Below are positions 1-10,727 of a stretch of DNA of 64,000 bases, piece after piece. Position numbers and translations under genes: made by a program. Below the pieces are notes generated by a model that was not told where the DNA came from, ran no database searches, and worked only from the letters and a program-made list of their open reading frames with translations. Each line of letters starts with the position of its first letter. The stretch's first letter is position 1. The stretch comes from Punctularia strigosozonata HHB-11173 SS5 (Eukaryota; Basidiomycota; Agaricomycetes; Corticiales; Punctulariaceae): the NCBI RefSeq assembly GCF_000264995.1, contig NW_006767433.1:2718749-2782748 (forward strand), given 5' to 3'.

Positions 1-180
1 GAGTTTCCCTTGGCCCGTAGCTGCAATACCCACTACATCTTTGCCTGCGCGCAAGCTCTGCCCTGCCTGCAGTTGCCACCGACATGCACGGACCCCAAAT
101 CTCCGGAAAACAATTTCCCTCAGCTCTTCTTCAGTCCATTTTCGGGTGGTCTCCAGACGTGTTATCTTATCAGTAGACAT
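1..180 (-). CDS. RecQ-like DEAD/DEAH-box helicase, N-terminal fragment cut by window edge
   Basis: An ATG at 180 on the minus strand opens a 60-codon frame that runs off the left edge. It starts MSTDKITRLETTRKW and continues with FRRFGVRACRWQLQAG, the Q-motif-like region of RecQ-type helicases, then VVGIAATGQGK, which is the Walker A position. RecQ helicases are ATP-dependent 3'-5' DNA helicases; Agaricomycetes often carry many RecQ-like paralogues. One oddity is that the residue after the Walker A lysine reads as Leu, where Ser or Thr is expected. This may mean a decayed paralogue, a sequencing error or a nearby splice site. Only about 60 residues are visible, so function and integrity cannot be settled here. 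Confidence 0.6.
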   Translation of the reverse strand, partial: MSTDKITRLETTRKWTEEELREIVFRRFGVRACRWQLQAGQSLRAGKDVVGIAATGQGKL

Positions 181-1379
181 GCGTGAGCCCGAGAAGACGA
201 TCACACGACCGGTGCGCTGGCAAGACGGAGAACAACTCTTTCGAACCCTAGGTTCATTCTTAGGCATGTATGCCGAGTGAAGCCGAGAATTTGAAATACA
301 AGATCTGCCAGCCGCTCTATCGCGTCGTACTCCCCCAAACTTCATGATATAACAGGCAGGTGCTTCTCACAGATCACATGTTGTTTACTAATCATGTCCC
401 GAGTCCCTTGCACCGACCTCACCGCTCGGATTTGGGAGTACCGACGCGATACGAGCGGCTGGTTCAGGAGCCTGTGTCGCCTCGTCGTCGTCCTCGTTGC
501 TCACTGTGCACTCTCCGGGACTCCTGAGCCTTGTCTTTGATACTGTCACCTACGGATTTCCCAATATCAACACCGAACTAGCTGTGAAATGAGAATTCGG
601 ACAAAGTCAGAGCAGTCTCATCGGGGAAATGCAGCTGATGCCAATGCAGCTGCATCATTGGAGGTGAAGCAGTTCACTGTTTCTGTAGGCTGGTAGTCTA
701 GTATAGTCGGATGTACGTTGGGCGGATTGAACGCAGCTCGTCGTCGCGGAGGGACAGTCGTTTTTACCAAATTAGGACTGTGACGGTAATGTGACGTAGC
801 TCACGTGATGTTTCCGGATCGTGCATGAGCTTAGCCTTATATTATCCGTGATTATTGATAATTGCTGCGCGTGCCAGTCGTATTGTTGACTTATTTAGGC
901 AGCTGGTTTTGTCGCGTGGGAACCTGTTCAATGTCACATGGCAGTAGCTGATAAAGGCAGTGAATCTGCACTGCATAAGTTCCGGGTCGAGAGATACCTA
1001 AGCAAGCTCAGGTAATATATACTTATGGTCGACAATGCATGGTGGTCCTCATCGGATCAAATATGACATACCTGAGGCAAGCAATGCATTGCGCAAACTG
1101 CTCCGCGCGTTGCAACGTTTGCGTGTCGCATGAGTTGCAGGCGCTCTAGGCGTCCGGGTCAATGCAGCATACTTATTGGGAATAAGTATGATTCGCAACA
1201 AATACGCCAGGGTTCAAGGTACCTATATCTTCACGCTCTGGCTCTCATGACGGCTATGATGCATCACAAGTATCCAAGTAACATATTCATATATAGAGTT
1301 ATGTAGCGGTGTCCATGCGACCTTGCAGAGATAATTGGTTATACAATGTGGCGCTGGCTCTCCAAGTTTCGGTCTTGAC
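181..1379. other. Gene-free interval between helicase fragment and SEC8
   Basis: About 1.2 kb with no coding frame that I can connect to a family. It should hold the divergent promoters of the helicase fragment and of SEC8. An E-box-like CACGTG lies near 803-808. I see no repeat or RNA gene. Confidence 0.5.
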
Positions 1380-4300
1380 ATGTCTCGAGCACCCGCCTTC
1401 CCGACAAATCCCTCCATTCGTCCTGCTCGTTCCGTTCCGACATCTAATGGCAACGAAGATGGTTACGCCACCACTAGCACCAGACCCCTTCAGATCAGCC
1501 GACCCTCTCGCCCGAATACGCCCAGTTCCATAGCTGGATCCCCAGGCGCGCCCTCGCGACCGCAAAGATCTGAGATGCGCGCCAGAGTCCCGCCCGACTA
1601 CGCTGCATCTGAGGCCGGTACCTCGTCTTCTCGTGCTAACGGATATCCAAGGGACTCAGATGCCATGAGTGTTCGCTCGGATGCTTCGCGAAGTCGCAGG
1701 CCGCGCAATGGCAGCAGCCAAGGTACGACTACGCCTCAGTCATCAATTCCAACAAGGTCTAGGGCGGGTACCAATGGCACAGACGAGTCAGAGCTATCCC
1801 CAACGTCGTTGTCCGCGGTTATGTCTGCGTTCCGGAGCGCAGGGGAGCGGAAACGAACACAGGATAGCGTCGACATCGAATATGAGAGGGAACGAGAACG
1901 AGAACGGGAACGAGAACGAGAGCTGCAGAGATTGAATCAACAAAGGATCAAAGAAAGGGTACCAGGACGGAAGACCACTCGCAAGGCTCGGGCGGGCGAT
2001 ATCGATGGTACGTCGTCGTCTTACGGTCTTCGCTCAATCGCCAGGGCCCCGACGATGCCTTGTCCATAACCTATTGCGTGCAGCTATACTCGATGAGATC
2101 AGGGACGAGTGGGAGTTTGTCATTGACCCCGACGTATGAGTATCATGCTGGTCGATGGATATGCCGCCTGACTTGAAGCTATTCACAGTTCAATCCTGTG
2201 GATCTCGCATTACAGTTACTGGACGAACGGTCAACTGGGAAAGACATCAAGTCCTTCCGTCAAACAGGTCGAATGCTTTCTCAAGCCCTGAAAGGATCGG
2301 TGGACGGTATGTGCTGCCTCGCGAACGAATCTGCATAATGATGTTTATCATATAACACAGAGCATTACCGCGCATTCGATGCTGCATTGCCCCATCACGC
2401 ATCATTGCTATCTCATCTGGGTACGGCACAGGATCAATTAAAGGAGGCTCGAAACGCTCTTGCAGAAGCTAAAGACATGTTGGGGGGAAAGCGGGCTGAT
2501 CTGATGCAACTTTGGTCTAGAGGCCAAACCGTGGAAGAGATGATCCGTATTTTGGACCAAATGTACCGATATCAATTTGTTCCTCCGCTGGAACACAAAG
2601 CTCATACTGCACTAGTGAATTTCTCAAGACAGTTCCAGACATATTGGAAAGCCTTATGTCCGAGAAACGTCTTCTACATGCGGCAGTACTCCTCGTACGT
2701 AGTCTCAAGATGATCAATAGGTCGGACATGCTAGATATTGGCGCCGTGGCCGATCTACGAAGCTACTTGAACGGGCAGGAGACCGTGAGTGTTTGACTGT
2801 CTCTGCGCGTCCACGGTCGTGCTGAGTTGGCATCATCGAGTAGGCTCTTAGAGAGATCCTGGTCGAGGAGCTGCACGCTCATCTTTATTTGAAATCATTT
2901 TGGTGCGACTCTCGATGGGCCGTATATGCTGCTGGCCAACAGACATGTACGTGATTGTACCTTGTGCCCAACCTTTGCAACTTACCCTTGAACAGTCCGA
3001 CGTGTGGAGTATGAAGACGAACCGCTCATGGATGAGGTGAAACTGGATCTCACCTTACCAACCTCCCCGACTTCTCACCGTTCACGACTTTCTCGTTACA
3101 TGGACAACCTCACATTACGGCCAAATGAGTCTCCTTACGACCTCAGCGAACCGAACTTCTCCCGTTCGTCGCAGGGGCCCTCCGGCAATCCTTCTTCGCA
3201 AGTGCAATCAATATCCCCAGAAATGGATTCACGAAACCCGGAAACAGACTCATTCGCGTACATCGAGATGCTCTTGGAATCTCTAGCTGTGTTAGGGAGG
3301 CTTGGAAGCGGCTTGGATGTCGTTGCCCAACGTGTCCCTACAGAGATATACAACTTGGTTGAGAGCACTGTCGACGAGGTTGCCGAACGTGCAGAATACG
3401 GGCGACGAAGCTCGGTTTACGGCACCACCGTTCCTGCCTCAGGTCGGTTGGATGGTATTTACGTGTTCACTTCCGGCCTTACTGTCATACCCGGTGGGAT
3501 GGATTCGGTGGCGGGCTTAGGTGGCGGCGCAATGGTTGATCCAACGAAGACAGGCCTCCTAAGCGCGCAGTCTTTGAGACTGTCTGCCTTGGAGTCGACC
3601 GCGAAGCAATTGGACCACGAAACATTACGTGACTTCTTTTGGACGCTGTATTCCAAGTTGGACGCTGTGATGCAAGGCCTACGGGTGATCTACGAAGTGG
3701 CCAACCGCATTGGCTCTGTCAGTACCATTCATTCGTCGGTAGAATGCATATATGCTAATGCCCAGTTCGGCAGAGGAGGGATTTCAGGGACTCATCGGGT
3801 GCGAAGCCTGGTTCTCTGTTTCCATTGGCAGAGATTTGGACTCCTGTCCAAGCGGAGGTACGATGATAATGGCGGTGCTACGGTTTCATGCTCATACCTC
3901 TATTAGCTGCGGACCTTACTGTACGATTATCTGATGGACGAAGAGCAAGGCGCAATCCCAGGCAGGAATCTCATGGTGTCAGTTAACGAAGTTCTGCGGG
4001 AAGGCAAATACTCTAGGGACAAATCCAAGGTTGGAAATCAGCCAACCTAACAGTCACTGCGCCTGATCGTGAAACCGCATCTAGCCTATTTTCCGATTCG
4101 CTGACACCGATCTCAAGCTCACAAATAAAGCGTTGAAAGATCACGAGAATGAGCTCGCTCAGGTTTTGCGTGACAGTGTGCCAGGTTTAGTTCATGGTAC
4201 CTCTGAGGGATTAGTACAAGCTACTCTCGCCGTCGTTGGGATGGATGACCGGATGCTTGGGACCAACCAGCATCACCGCCTTCTTGTGCGGCCCGATGCC

Positions 4301-6120
4301 TTTCATGTCAGCGTTTTATTCCAGCCTACTTTGGCCTTTCTGGATCGCGTCGCAGAAATCCTACCCGCCGGCCTAGAATCTGCTCGAGCATCCAGTACAA
4401 TTCTGGATGAATTCGTCCTCAGGGTATATCTTCCACAACTGGAAGACAAGGTATCCATCCTATTCCATCAAGCATTGTCGGGTGCGCATTTCACAGTCTC
4501 GTATGTTTTTTTGTCTTTGACATTGAGAACTCAGGCCCTGAGGCGTTCCAACCGGATCCTGCGTCTCTAAGATTCTCAGCGCAACCGTTGGCGAAGGTGA
4601 ACTAGTCTGGTGTCGATGTGATGATATGATGATGAGCTGATCCCCGTAGGCTGCCACCCAACTCATGGCGCTGATTAATTCCCTATGTGCCATGCTTCGA
4701 ACTACACCATTCCATCGAGACAATTACTCCCGCCTTATTCTTTCGGTCATCATACAATTCTATCAGCGCTGCAGTGACCGCTATCAGTCACTCGCGTCCG
4801 GCAAGGCGAACTCGAGCCCTGAGGCAATACCTCGAATATCTATCCCCGCAAGGTGGGCTCAGAGGAACGAAATCAGTACCTGTCTCTCTGAGTTGCTGAA
4901 GACCGCGGTGGGTGTTCCCCGCCTTCGCTGACTTCTCTCGCTAAATTTCTCCTAGGACGAGAACAAGCGACGTCAATTGTGTCGACAAGAAACTCATCTC
5001 GAACTTTCTATCATCAGCGGTAGCTCTCTGGCATCCGATGACCTGGTGGCATCCATTCAAAACTTGGCGGAATTGAGTAGCCTTTATCATAGTGTCGTAA
5101 GTGCTCCCTATGCGAGCGCGTTGAGTAAAGCATGACGATTTGCGAAGGCGTGGTTTTCCACCGAACTCAACAACCTGAAAGCCGTGCCTGAAGAAGCCAT
5201 GTCGCCAACGACGCCGTTGAGATTAGATCCATTGTCCGCCGCCACGCCTTTCACTCCTCAACTTCCAATAATGCCACCCGTAATGCCGAATGAGCAGTTA
5301 CAGCTGCCCTTGTCTCGAGACATGGCTCTGTGAGTGGTTCTCGTGCCATCACAGGCGAACACTAACCACGATGTCCGACAGCCGATATCGTGCCCTTTTG
5401 CAGACATTCGACCTGCTTTCTGAGCTCATTCTTTTCACAATCAGGATAGACGTTAGGTGTCGAACGGTGTTACATCTGAATTTGGCGACGCAGGAAGGGG
5501 ATTACGCACCCGAACGCGACAATCCCGAACCGGAACCTCACGTTGTTGACCTTGCTGCTGAGATAGCAGATTGTGATGAGGCTGTTTCAAACACTCTTTC
5601 CGTGCGCGAACACGAGTACGTGACGTTTGAGTTGCACTATTCTGCTGATCTTTTAAGCAGTGGTTATAGGTTTGTGTTCGAGGGGTTAGGACACTTGATG
5701 GAACATCTCCTGATTGCGCAGGGAAGGCGCATACGACGTGTCAACTCATTCGGTGTTAGCAAGCTTAACCGCAACATGGTCACCCTCCAGCAGAGCATCA
5801 AGACCGTGATCAACGATTCGTCGGCATCAGAGTTTGATCGGGCCAAGCGCTACTGGCAAATGTTCGACATGACGCCGACAGTGAGAACTCTGATACCCAG
5901 AGCGAATTTGCAGCCGCTGATAACAACCTAGGCTATGTTGGACAGCATTCGTCAGAAACAGCTCTTCAGTTTCGAGGAGTACGAAACCATGCTGAATCTA
6001 CAATGTGGCGTAGATCCAACGCAAGGCGAAGCCGGCAGGGCGCAAGCTACAGATAGGAACTATGGCATGTACGTGATTGATTTGCACGGAATGGAGCTGG
6101 AGAAGGATAGCGAGTATTGA
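1380..6120 (+). CDS. SEC8: Exocyst complex component Sec8 (EXOC4)
   Basis: Sec8 is a subunit of the octameric exocyst, which tethers post-Golgi secretory vesicles to the plasma membrane at growth sites such as hyphal tips. The gene has many exons. The first coding blocks I can join are 1380-2007, 2084-2133, 2189-2306, 2361-2562, 2616-2784, 2844-2946 and 2996-3717; the last exon ends at the TGA at 6118-6120. The N-terminus (about 210 residues) is Ser/Arg/Pro-rich and disordered and ends in an Arg-Glu repeat. After it come the conserved Sec8 blocks ILDEIRDEWEFVIDPD, FNPVDLALQLLDER, ALPHHASLLSHLG, and later FRFADTDLKLTNKALK and ALINSLCAMLRTTPFHR. The C-terminus ends near MLDSIRQKQLFSFEEYETML. 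The ATG at 1380 is chosen because MSRAPAFPTNPS leads directly into the disordered head. One intron (4030-4084) uses the weaker donor GTTGG. It is convergent with the LYR gene, 126 bp away. Confidence 0.93.
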
Positions 6121-6246
6121 TGGAGAGCCGGCTTGTATTTATGGTGTTTCGCGAACCTTGAACAAGTGTGGAATGGATCTGCTTTCATGCGACACCCGCA
6201 TACTCTCGCTGCAGGGGAAAGATAGACACCGACTGACTCTGTACTG

Positions 6247-7450
6247 TCACTTCGCCGCATTGGTGCTAGCCCGCTGTAGCCAGGCCAAATCTGCTGGATC
6301 TACGTCCGGTAGCCGATTGGCGCTTGAGTACAAGGAAGCGGCAAGCGCACTTGGAGAAAGGGATACTGAGTAAACAGTGTTCCTTGGTCGTGCATCCGGT
6401 AATGCCGAGTATGAGTACGTCAAGTCAGGTGTCCTCCCAAGTAGCCTTTTGTAAGCTCTCCTGAGTGTCCGTTTCGCCTGAACAGGGTGCGGAGAGGGTG
6501 AAGGATTGGCGAGTTCCTGTACTCCTAGCGCGATGCGTTCTCGTCTTGTCATGGGCTTCGACACATAGGACGGGCCAGCTATGGCTTCTGCCTGGTCTCG
6601 GACGCCAGACCCTTGTAATCCTATTGGGCGAATACCAGCACGAGACACATCATGTGTTGAACTACTGGCGGGTCCATCGTCGTCTATTCTTCGCACCCGT
6701 ACTTCAAGCGGGGGAAGTATCTTCTTCCATTGCTGCGTGAAGAAACGCCAATGTATGTTGACTTGTCGCCGTTTGCTCAACGGTCCAAGCAATCGAGCAT
6801 CTTCGGATGTCGGATCGGCTCGAGGAGGCATTGTCGGAGGTGTGATCAGGCTCTTCGAGTTAAGGGGCTTCGTGGTGCGCGAATACGTGGAATGAAGTAG
6901 AGCCTTCAACTCCGGCGAGTAAACGGGGGGACGGGATTTCTCAACCGCGGGTATAATTCGGGGTGGCAAGGGAGCATCCGAGTCCGCAAGTAGTGGCTGC
7001 GATGGTGTTTGGAATGACTTATGATTGGTCGGCTGACGACCGACTGTAGACGCACCTTCATGATTTCCCATCTCAACCGACCTGTTCTGCCGTAAGCTTC
7101 GTCCAGTGCGCGGTCGAACGCACGCCTATCGCCTGCACAAGCGGCTTGCAGCGTCCGGAGGTCCTGCATGTGTATGAGTTGGTGGAGTCGCCATATCAGC
7201 TGCCACGCACCGCCTTTGCTCGTTTGAGCTTCGACTTGAGCAATGGCGCGTTTTTCGGATCGGTCTCTAGAATTGCACGGACGGTGTCGCCGGACTTGAT
7301 GTGAAAGAATGCTCTGATGGGAGGTGAGGATCAATGAGGATGCAAAGCGTGGGGGGCGCACCGAAGATAGTCGACTGGAAGCGCATGACTCCGGCGGAGC
7401 AACGAGCGATAGAGCGATAGAATCTGTCTGCGGTCGACGGCCGAGGTCAT
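6247..7450 (-). CDS. LYR-motif (Complex1_LYR-like) mitochondrial protein
   Basis: Four exons read cleanly. The start ATG at 7450 gives MTSAVDRRQILSLYRSLLRR, with the LYR tripeptide inside the first helix, the hallmark of the Complex1_LYR superfamily. Family members bind the acyl carrier protein and act in Fe-S delivery, respiratory-complex or mitoribosome assembly. Exon 2 continues AFFHIKSGDTVRAILETD, exon 3 DLRTLQAACAGDRRAFDRAL, and exon 4 begins PLLADSDAPLPP. The C-terminal half (roughly residues 100-350) is much longer than in small LYR proteins and contains GPLSKRRQVNIHWRFFTQQW, a basic block conserved enough in pattern to look functional. The specific client complex cannot be told from sequence. 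It is transcribed divergently from the cellulase, with 441 bp between the two start codons. Confidence 0.75.
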
Positions 7451-7891
7451 CGCGAGGTTTCTGTCGAAAACGGATCGCGAGCACGGGATTTCTCGGTGAC
7501 GCCATGGCATCACGTGAGATCACAGTCGCGCAGGGAGCTTCGCGTTCTTCAAGTTGCGCCCCAGCATCATACAATATCTATTCGGCCATGGGTGCCCCGT
7601 GTCTACACCCATCTGCACTTGACATCCAACGTTCCGCCGGCACCACTGTCACAGACACCGGGCCACGCCTGGGAAATACTCGGATACTCTTAATATGATG
7701 CTAATAGACGCACCCACTTCCTGCATCAGGAAGCGCAACGGCGTTGCGTCCTCAAGGAAACCCGCGGTTAATCCGGCAATTGTATTGGTCTGCATGTTGA
7801 CCGTCAGGCGTGCATTTAGCGTCGCGCATAAAAAGCTGCTGGGGCTTGGGCTGGGACAGTGAGCTCCTCCATCGCACTCCCCGGCGCAGTC
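7451..7891. promoter_or_regulatory. Divergent intergenic promoter region, LYR gene and cellulase
   Basis: This 441-bp interval separates the starts of the LYR gene (minus) and the GH5 gene (plus). It contains only short open frames that overlap on both strands and match nothing I know. A TATA-like motif sits near its right end and probably serves the cellulase. Confidence 0.45.
7827..7835 (+). promoter_or_regulatory. TATA-like box of the GH5 cellulase
   Basis: The motif CATAAAAAG lies about 60 bp upstream of the cellulase ATG at 7892. That spacing and context are common for inducible secreted-enzyme genes in fungi. It is assigned by motif and position only. Confidence 0.45.
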
Positions 7892-9874
7892 ATGAAGTCT
7901 CTGGCTCTGTTTGCTACCCTCCTCGCTGTCCCGGGAGCTCTCTCCCAGGCTTCAGAGTATGCGCAATGTGGTATGTCTATCAAGGCTTTCACTCGGAATC
8001 CACGCCCATACAAACATCCTCAGGTGGCATTGGTTGGACTGGTGCCACTGCGTGCCAGTCTCCATTCGTCTGCACTGAGGTGATTTAGCCACCATTGCAG
8101 TAGTCGCCACCCACTCATGAGCTGTCGTCACAGTTAAACAGCTACTACAGGTCGATACAGCTACGGTTCCGCTTGCGTCTTCTTGACTGACTCGTACAAC
8201 CCAGCCAATGCTTGCCTGGAAGTCCCGGCGCCACCTCTAGCAGCGCGTCATCCACGATCTCGTCGAGCAGCGCCCCGACCCCGACCCCGAGTGGGAGTCT
8301 GCCGCGCCTCGGTGGTGTCAATACTGCTGGCTACGATTTCAGCGCTGTGAGTCTATATCGTTGCTCATGCACATGGCGTCTGAACCGATTGAATGCTCGT
8401 AGGCTACCGATGGCTCGTTCGTCGACAACAGTGTCAGCCCACCGGTATCTCAGTACTCTCACTTCGCCTCGCAAGGCGCGAATCTTTTCCGTATTCGTGA
8501 GTGCAATGCGACAAATTCCAACGAGGCATAGTGCTCACCTTCGGTCAGCGTTTGGTAATGCATGCCCGATTGTGTCAGCGAGCTGCAACTGACTCGCTCG
8601 ACCGCAGCGTGGTCGGAGATGCAGCCGACCCTTGGCGGGCCTCTGAATCAGAGTTTCCTCAGTCGCTATGATGCAACCGTCAACGCTGCTCTTGCCACTG
8701 GCGGCTATGTTATCGTGGACGTCGTACGTATTCTTCGACGATGTTGGATGAAATTATTTCGTCTGAAGTATACGATCAGCATAACTACGCGAGGCTGAAC
8801 GGACAGATCATCGGCCAAGGCGGCCCAACCAACGACCAATTCGCAAGCCTCTGGTCTCTACTTGCTGCGCACTACGCCAGCCAGTCCCATGTCATCGTAC
8901 GTGGAATAAGGCCAATACATTTCCTCAACTAACTCGCGATATTACCAGTTTGGCGTCATGAATGAGGTTAGTATCCGTCATGCGCTACTGTGAGCTGAAA
9001 GCACTGACCACCTTCAAGCCCCACGATGTACCTGACCTCGGAGCCTGGGCTACTTCGGTGAGATGGAGATCGTCTCTCAACTTTTACAACTCAATGCGAC
9101 CTGTACCGTCAGGTGCAAGCTGCGGTCAACGCTATTCGCTCCGCTGGCGCCACCTCACAAGCCATCCTCATTCCCGGCTCGTCCTGGGCCAGCGCGCAAG
9201 CTCTTCCCACGGAGGCTGGGCCGTACCTGCTCAAGGTTACCGACCCGATTGGCGGCACCAGCAAGCTCCTCTTCGACGTACACAAGTATCTCGACTCTGG
9301 TGGGTTTCTTGACGATGGCCTTCTTGACCTTGCTTGACACAGGATTGGACGTAGACAACTCCGGAACGCACGCGGACTGTGTTACGGTAGATTATCAGTA
9401 TATGTTTTACCAGATTGCACTAATGACGGGTGAAAGAACAACGTTGACGTCCTGACGACCCTTGTGAACTGGCTCCAGCAGAACGGAAACAGGCAGGCAA
9501 TCCTTTCGGAGACGGGTGGGGGAAACACCGCGTCCTGCGAAACCGAGTAAGCTCCTTTATGCTCATTGGAATTCGTGGTGATCTGACGCCCAGCGTATGC
9601 AGCCTGGGGCAAGAATTGGCCTACGTGAAGCAAGCATTCCCGACTTTGGTGGGATTCAGCGTATGGGCTGCAGGTGCCTTCGACAGCACCTACATCCTCA
9701 GCGTGTCGCCCAACCCTGGTAAGCTACTGCTGAACCGAAAAGTTGGTCTTATTCATATTGCCTATAGATGGCTCCGACCAGCCCCTTTGGGTCGATGCAG
9801 GTTCATACTAACATCGCTTAGTCCGCACTCAAGCACTGATCGCATTTTTTTCAGTGAAGCCGAACTTGCCTTGA
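7892..9874 (+). CDS. Secreted endo-beta-1,4-glucanase, CBM1-linker-GH5 (subfamily 5-like)
   Basis: Endoglucanases of this type cut internal beta-1,4 bonds of cellulose outside the cell. The order is: signal peptide MKSLALFATLLAVPGALSQA; a fungal-type cellulose-binding module CBM1 with QCGGIGWTGATACQSPFVC; a Ser/Thr/Pro linker (TPTPSGS); then the GH5 barrel. Recognisable catalytic features are HNYARLNG, the acid/base Glu in GVMNEPHD and the nucleophile Glu in ILSETGGGN. The gene is broken by many short introns, including one inside CBM1 (donor at 7971, acceptor ending 8023). The last exons give DGSDQPLWVDA, VRTQALIAFF and SVKPNLP, with the stop at 9872-9874. Its final exons lie in the segment repeated across the assembly gap, so a second, headless copy of the 3' end appears at 10728-10849. 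Confidence 0.92.
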
Positions 9875-10274
9875 GCTGCGCATGTCTGATCGCTGTCCCT
9901 GTCGTCCTTACGTCAAATGGATCAGCCTGTATCTGCGTAATATATCGTTCTAGAATGCGTCAGCCTTTCAGCTCTCAAATAAAGACATCAAGGCCCCGGC
10001 ACACCTTAGGCAGCGTCGCCCCTGAGAACGCATATACAGCCTACTTAATCGTATCCGGACCGAGTTCGCCATGCAGTCACAGTAAACAGTTGGACAGTCA
10101 CGGCTCTGTTTTTGCTAATCTCCTCACGAGATAGAGTACTTACTACATGTATGAAATACTTATCCACCCGGTGCTTAGCGGTGTGTCGGCTTACGTGGTC
10201 CACAAAAAGACGCGAATTCAAACCCCGGAGTGCAGGGCTGGATCCTGTTTACTATTAGGGACCGTGCCCGGTAA
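9875..10274 (+). other. 3' flank of the cellulase gene, no further gene
   Basis: Four hundred bases downstream of the GH5 stop. Apart from a candidate poly(A) signal near 9978 I see only short unsupported frames. A stretch around 10165-10225 vaguely resembles tRNA internal promoter boxes but does not fold as a tRNA. Confidence 0.4.
9978..9983 (+). terminator. Candidate polyadenylation signal of the GH5 gene
   Basis: An AATAAA hexamer lies about 104 bp after the GH5 stop codon. The same hexamer recurs at 10953-10958 in the duplicated copy. It is assigned by motif and position only. Confidence 0.35.
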
Positions 10275-10549
10275 TCACAGCCAGAGTCTTTCATTACAAA
10301 TTACGTTTGGACATTTTTTTTATGAAAATCTATATCATTTGTTAAAACTCCCGTCAAAATTAAATTTTTACTTGGAGTAGAGAAGTAGCAATATATTTAT
10401 ATATGGAAGGTCACCTACCATAGATGTATATATTTTTATGTTTTATTGTAAATGCAAAACGTGTTTGGACAGCAATTTGAGGATGAAGTATAAATCAACA
10501 TAAAGAAATTTGTACAAATGTAGTTTGTAAGGAAATACTCTGGCTGTGA
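10275..10549. mobile_element. AT-rich MITE with about 60-bp terminal inverted repeats
   Basis: A 275-bp AT-rich island in otherwise GC-rich DNA. Both ends begin TCACAGCCAGAGT when read inward, and the inverted similarity continues for about 60 bp with scattered mismatches (through TTACAAA, TAC, TTTG and a TTTATG block). It has no coding capacity: a 77-codon open frame at its left edge looks random. A non-autonomous DNA transposon with terminal inverted repeats (MITE) fits. If the ends are taken one base further in, AAT flanks both sides, a possible 3-bp target duplication, but this is weak. A second copy, in inverted orientation, starts at 63895. Confidence 0.7.
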
Positions 10550-10606
10550 ATATACCCTACCTACTCAACTTCTCAAGATAACGTAGCATCACATGACCTG
10601 CATTCT

Positions 10607-10727
10607 NNNNNNNNNNNNNNNNNNNNNNNNNNNNNNNNNNNNNNNNNNNNNNNNNNNNNNNNNNNNNNNNNNNNNNNNNNNNNNNNNNNNNNNNNNNNNN
10701 NNNNNNNNNNNNNNNNNNNNNNNNNNN
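10607..10727. other. Assembly gap (121 N)
   Basis: A run of 121 N with the same 854-bp sequence on both sides. It probably represents a false (negative) gap rather than missing sequence. Confidence 0.95.

Larger units (their letters stand above)
9753..10606. repeat. Left copy of an 854-bp direct duplication flanking an N gap
   Basis: This segment, from the last GH5 intron to the gap edge, matches 10728-11581 at an offset of 975 bp wherever I compared it; the open frames within it are identical. Both copies end exactly at the N run or where unique sequence resumes, as expected when two contigs overlap but were scaffolded with a gap rather than merged. It holds the GH5 3' end, its 3' flank and a MITE. 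Confidence 0.85.

Noticed and set aside
10160-10230. tRNA-like or SINE-like boxes downstream of the cellulase
   Set aside because: A stretch resembles A-box and B-box promoter elements, but they match imperfectly, the spacing is short, and no cloverleaf or acceptor stem forms.
10147-10380. 77-codon open frame (repeated at 11122-11355)
   Set aside because: It crosses the MITE boundary, is AT-driven at its end and has no protein-like pattern; both copies are the same duplicated DNA.
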